Shown: one piece after another, positions 62,140 to 64,000 of the stretch
Numbering within the stretch: the stretch's first letter is position 1
How the letters are laid out: each line of letters opens with the position of its first letter
IMG/VR virus record: IMGVR_UViG_3300022927_000015
Span: 1 to 64,000 of that record
DNA: 64,000 nt
Direction: 5' to 3' (one strand)
Origin: a virus
The notes under the pieces: model-generated
Databases searched by the model: none
What the model was told of the DNA's origin: nothing
What the model saw: the letters and a program-made list of their open reading frames with translations, nothing else
Program-made: the position numbers and the translations under genes

Positions 62140-62480
62140 TTCCAAAATATCTGTACACAGACCAAAGCCATCGCTAAAAGTAGAGACACTATTGTTTTTA
62201 AGTTAATACCTTCACCTAGAAAAATGTAAGTGCATAAAGCAAAGACAACTATTCCACTTGAAAACCCAATAAACCTACCAGGCCAAAGCACCCCACCGAA
62301 ATGGGTAACCACAGCTGCTGTTGCTTTAATAAAAATGTAACTAGCCAAAGTCCCAAATATGATTGAGATAGTCCATGGGTTTTCTTTAAACCAAGGCCAC
62401 ACAAATTGACCGTTAGATTGGAACCATATTAGACATTGTCCAATAAAGAAAAGAATAAATGCAAGTATTAAATTATTCAT
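62136..62480 (-). CDS. Small multi-spanning membrane protein, 114 aa
   Basis: Four hydrophobic segments are visible: LILAFILFFIGQCLIWF, TISIIFGTLASYIFIKATAA, FIGFSSGIVVFALCTYIFLG and IVSLLLAMALVCVQIFW. The layout resembles half of a DMT/EamA or SMR transporter, but I cannot name a family. The start at 62478-62480 lies in ATGAATAA, which overlaps the upstream stop by 8 bp. Charges at both ends are few. Function unknown; it may alter the host inner membrane. Confidence 0.55.
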   Translation of the reverse strand: MNNLILAFILFFIGQCLIWFQSNGQFVWPWFKENPWTISIIFGTLASYIFIKATAAVVTHFGGVLWPGRFIGFSSGIVVFALCTYIFLGEGINLKTIVSLLLAMALVCVQIFWK

Positions 62481-62751
62481 TAGTGTAATATTTGTAGCCG
62501 TCACGTTCTGCATGACTTAACCACATATCTAAGTCTTTGGCAGTTATCCAACTTGAGTTACTAAAATCATTATCTCCTTTTTTCTCTGACCTATAGATGT
62601 TCATAAACCATCTTTCATCAGGATCCTTTTTATCTATCTCCCACCAATACCACACTCTTTGCCAAGATCTAGGTTTCTTTAGGTAGCATTTTTTACCTTC
62701 ATCTAAAGCTTTAAGAAATTCCTCCTTACTTATCGGACTGTCTTTCTTCAT
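62473..62751 (-). CDS. Unknown Trp-rich protein, 92 aa
   Basis: Residues 20-90 are rich in Trp, Tyr and Lys (RSWQRVWYWWEIDKKDPDER then SSWITAKDLDMWLSHAERDG). The N-terminus ISKEEFLKALDEGKKCYLKK may be a helix with a short strand. No family is recognised. It overlaps the coding regions on both sides by 8-26 bp, as in a coupled small-gene unit. Confidence 0.45.
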   Translation of the reverse strand: MKKDSPISKEEFLKALDEGKKCYLKKPRSWQRVWYWWEIDKKDPDERWFMNIYRSEKKGDNDFSNSSWITAKDLDMWLSHAERDGYKYYTNE

Positions 62752-62923
62752 TGAGCTTTTTCATTTGTAATGTTTTAAGCTTTTCATCAAGCTTAAACTT
62801 CTTTTCTTCTAATAGGTTAGCCTTTTCCATCTGAGAACTAATCTTTTCCAAAACAGACACGAGTTTAGGAATATCCGATTCGTAGTATTTTCGGCCCATT
62901 GAGGTTCTAAAAAAATCTGACAT
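62726..62923 (-). CDS. Small coiled-coil protein, 65 aa
   Basis: The start is placed at the ATG at 62921-62923 (MSDFFRTSMGRKYYESDIPK), because the longer frame to 63175 overlaps the divergent gene 62995-63498. The rest is a charged helix (VLEKISSQMEKANLLEEKKF, DEKLKTLQMKKLNEERQ). Function unknown. It is the first gene of the minus-strand unit next to the divergent gap 62924-62994. Confidence 0.5.
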   Translation of the reverse strand: MSDFFRTSMGRKYYESDIPKLVSVLEKISSQMEKANLLEEKKFKLDEKLKTLQMKKLNEERQSDK

Positions 62924-62969
62924 AATAAGTTGTTTATTTTTATATGTTATTTCATGACTTAGTTTCATG

Positions 62970-62978
62970 AATATATAA
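62970..62978 (+). promoter_or_regulatory. Late-type promoter motif AATATATAA on the plus strand
   Basis: The plus strand reads CATGAATATATAATCAAAAT, 16 bp before the ATG at 62995. This is the only plus-strand gene start in the window with an intergenic region, and the motif has switched strand with it. Confidence 0.6.
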
Positions 62979-62994
62979 TCAAAATAACTATCAT

Positions 62995-63498
62995 ATGAAA
63001 AAAGTACCATTATTTGAAGATTTTGTACCGGTAGGATTTGGTGGAGATAATGCTGCATCGTTTTCTTTAGGCGGTGTAAACAATGTAGAGACCGGATATA
63101 ACATGGATGCCATCGTAGGTCCTGTGGATCAATGCTGTAACCATGTAGCTGAACAGGCAAATATGTATGAGACAAATGATAACCCAGATCATACAGCAGA
63201 ATCTTACATTAAAGAAGCCAAGAAACACATTAACGATAAGATTGATGAAGCATGTGAAAACTATAGTGCAACTAATGAAGGTACTATTAATGAAGGTACT
63301 GATATTGGTTCTTGGAATCAAGGTGGAGTTAGAGGTAACGAAAATGTTTTAGTAACTACTTTTGCTGGCCCTAAAGATATTGAAGATTTTGGCTTAGGTA
63401 GAAAATGTATGCAAATAAATGTAGGGAGAAGCTATGTACAATTAAACCCAGCAGATATTGTAGAACTAAAAGAACTTCTTAAAAACTATAAAGTGTAA
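62995..63498 (+). CDS. Unknown protein with capsid-targeting-like N-terminus, 167 aa
   Basis: The N-terminus MKKVPLFEDFVPVGFGG has the K-x-(4)-F-x-x-F-V form of the other head-type proteins but lacks the final Glu. Later, TNEGTINEG (about residues 93-101) offers two Glu-Gly sites like prohead-protease sites. The middle has GPVDQCCNHVAEQANMY and AESYIKEAKKHINDKIDEA. The C-terminus (CMQINVGRSYVQLNPADIVE) looks like a small beta-alpha domain. No family is recognised. It begins the divergent plus-strand unit. Confidence 0.5.
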   Translation: MKKVPLFEDFVPVGFGGDNAASFSLGGVNNVETGYNMDAIVGPVDQCCNHVAEQANMYETNDNPDHTAESYIKEAKKHINDKIDEACENYSATNEGTINEGTDIGSWNQGGVRGNENVLVTTFAGPKDIEDFGLGRKCMQINVGRSYVQLNPADIVELKELLKNYKV

Positions 63499-63500
63499 TT

Positions 63501-63698
63501 ATGAGCATACCTAAATTTAATGAATATGTAAACGAAGCAATGGTTCAGGTTGCTGGTGATAAGAAACCTGCAGGTGCAAAGATTTTAGCAAGTGAAATTG
63601 TTGATAAATTAGAAAGCGCAAAAATGCTTAAACCTGGTGCTAATATCAACGCTGTTAAAAACGCAGTACAAATGATCATCATGGATACAACATTTTAA
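63501..63698 (+). CDS. Small protein with capsid-targeting-like N-terminus, 65 aa
   Basis: The N-terminus MSIPKFNEYVNEAMVQ carries the F-x-x-Y-V-x-E form with a probable cut YVNE-A. The rest (AGDKKPAGAKILASEIVDKL, NINAVKNAVQMIIMD) is a short amphipathic helical protein. It starts 2 bp after the preceding stop and ends 3 bp before the next start, so the three plus-strand genes are one unit. Confidence 0.55.
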   Translation: MSIPKFNEYVNEAMVQVAGDKKPAGAKILASEIVDKLESAKMLKPGANINAVKNAVQMIIMDTTF

Positions 63699-63701
63699 GA
63701 G

Positions 63702-64000
63702 ATGGCATTTAGAAGAATATCATATACAAACGGAGACCCATTAATCAACGAAAACTGGGCATACTACTTTTCTGAATCTTCTGAGGGTGCGGAGTATGAA
63801 ATTTTATATGAAGATACCGCCAACACCTTAATTAATACAAACTCGGATTTAGTTCTAAATAAGTATCAAGATTTCTATAACTCACTATCACCCGGTTTAA
63901 GTGTTTTGTTAATTGGTTACGGTATTGGTAACCCGGTAGATACAATTGCAGCTAATGGTTGTACTCTAACAATCATGGAGAAATATCAAGCGGTGATAGA
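63702..64000 (+). CDS. Methyltransferase-like protein, cut by right window edge
   Basis: The frame opens at the ATG at 63702-63704 (MAFRRISYTNGDPLINENWA) and stays open to base 64000, so at least 99 residues are present. SLSPGLSVLLIGYGIGNPVD followed by NGCTLTIMEKYQAVI looks like motif I (G-x-G-x-G) and the acidic motif-II loop of class I SAM-dependent methyltransferases or spermidine synthases. The rest of the domain is outside the window, so the substrate cannot be inferred. Confidence 0.5.
   Translation, partial: MAFRRISYTNGDPLINENWAYYFSESSEGAEYEILYEDTANTLINTNSDLVLNKYQDFYNSLSPGLSVLLIGYGIGNPVDTIAANGCTLTIMEKYQAVI

Noticed and set aside
62140-62145. TTG start adding two codons to the DnaJ-like gene
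   Set aside because: The ATG at 62137-62139 gives the normal J-domain start and an ATGA overlap with the upstream gene.
62924-63175. Extended N-terminus of the gene ending at 62726
   Set aside because: It would overlap the divergent plus-strand gene by 181 bp, and an ATG at 62921-62923 gives a coherent small protein.

Overview
The window looks like part of the genome of a large, AT-rich T4-like contractile-tailed phage (Caudoviricetes). The evidence is a T4-type recombination and replication set (UvsW, UvsY, gp32-like SSB, gp61-like primase, T4-type ATP-dependent DNA ligase) next to a T4-type baseplate set (gp25, gp6, likely gp7, gp53/LysM, gp27-like hub, gp5-like spike). The host cannot be read directly. 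AT-rich leaders with few strong Shine-Dalgarno sequences, and a membrane/beta-hairpin protein of a kind I associate with Bacteroidota phages, make a Bacteroidota host plausible; this is inference. I found no tRNA, CRISPR, integrase or IS element.

Layout. Almost everything from 1 to about 62.9 kb is on the minus strand, in tightly packed and often overlapping genes. At about 62.95 kb transcription diverges and three plus-strand genes run off the right edge. In the order of transcription (high to low coordinates), the parts are: 57.1-62.9 kb, small proteins, a membrane protein, a DnaJ-like co-chaperone, a GT10-like glycosyltransferase, DNA ligase, a HAD phosphatase and a dCMP-deaminase-like enzyme; 53.2-57.1 kb, a giant collagen-like fibre; 51.2-53.2 kb, five small unknown genes; 44.7-51.2 kb, tail tube/baseplate hub and spike genes; 42.1-44.6 kb, an S1-domain protein and an amidoligase-like protein; 35.4-42.1 kb, baseplate wedge genes; 17.3-35.4 kb, very large fibre/baseplate structural proteins ending with a tail-tube-like protein; 10.8-17.3 kb, RuvC-like resolvase, GroES-like co-chaperonin, SSB, primase, UvsY and UvsW; 3.3-10.7 kb, a cluster of probable internal virion proteins and nucleotidyltransferases; 1-3.3 kb, more fibre genes, one cut by the left edge.

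Two cross-cutting patterns stand out. First, several unrelated proteins begin with (or contain) a short sequence of the form MK-x-(3-5)-F-x-x-F/Y-V/L-x-E. This resembles the T4 capsid-targeting peptide (MKTYQEFIAEA) that directs internal proteins into the prohead and is cut after Glu by the prohead protease. Carriers include a nucleotidyltransferase-fold protein, a HIGH-type nucleotidyltransferase, a hyperacidic repeat protein, a small Lys-rich protein and a protein ending in a glycine-zipper peptide. The phage may therefore package a set of enzymes and peptides with its DNA. Second, a motif AATATATAA (TTATATATT on the plus strand when the gene is on the minus strand) lies 13-30 nt upstream of many first genes of transcription units, and also upstream of the first plus-strand gene. 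It is the likely counterpart of the T4 late promoter TATAAATA.
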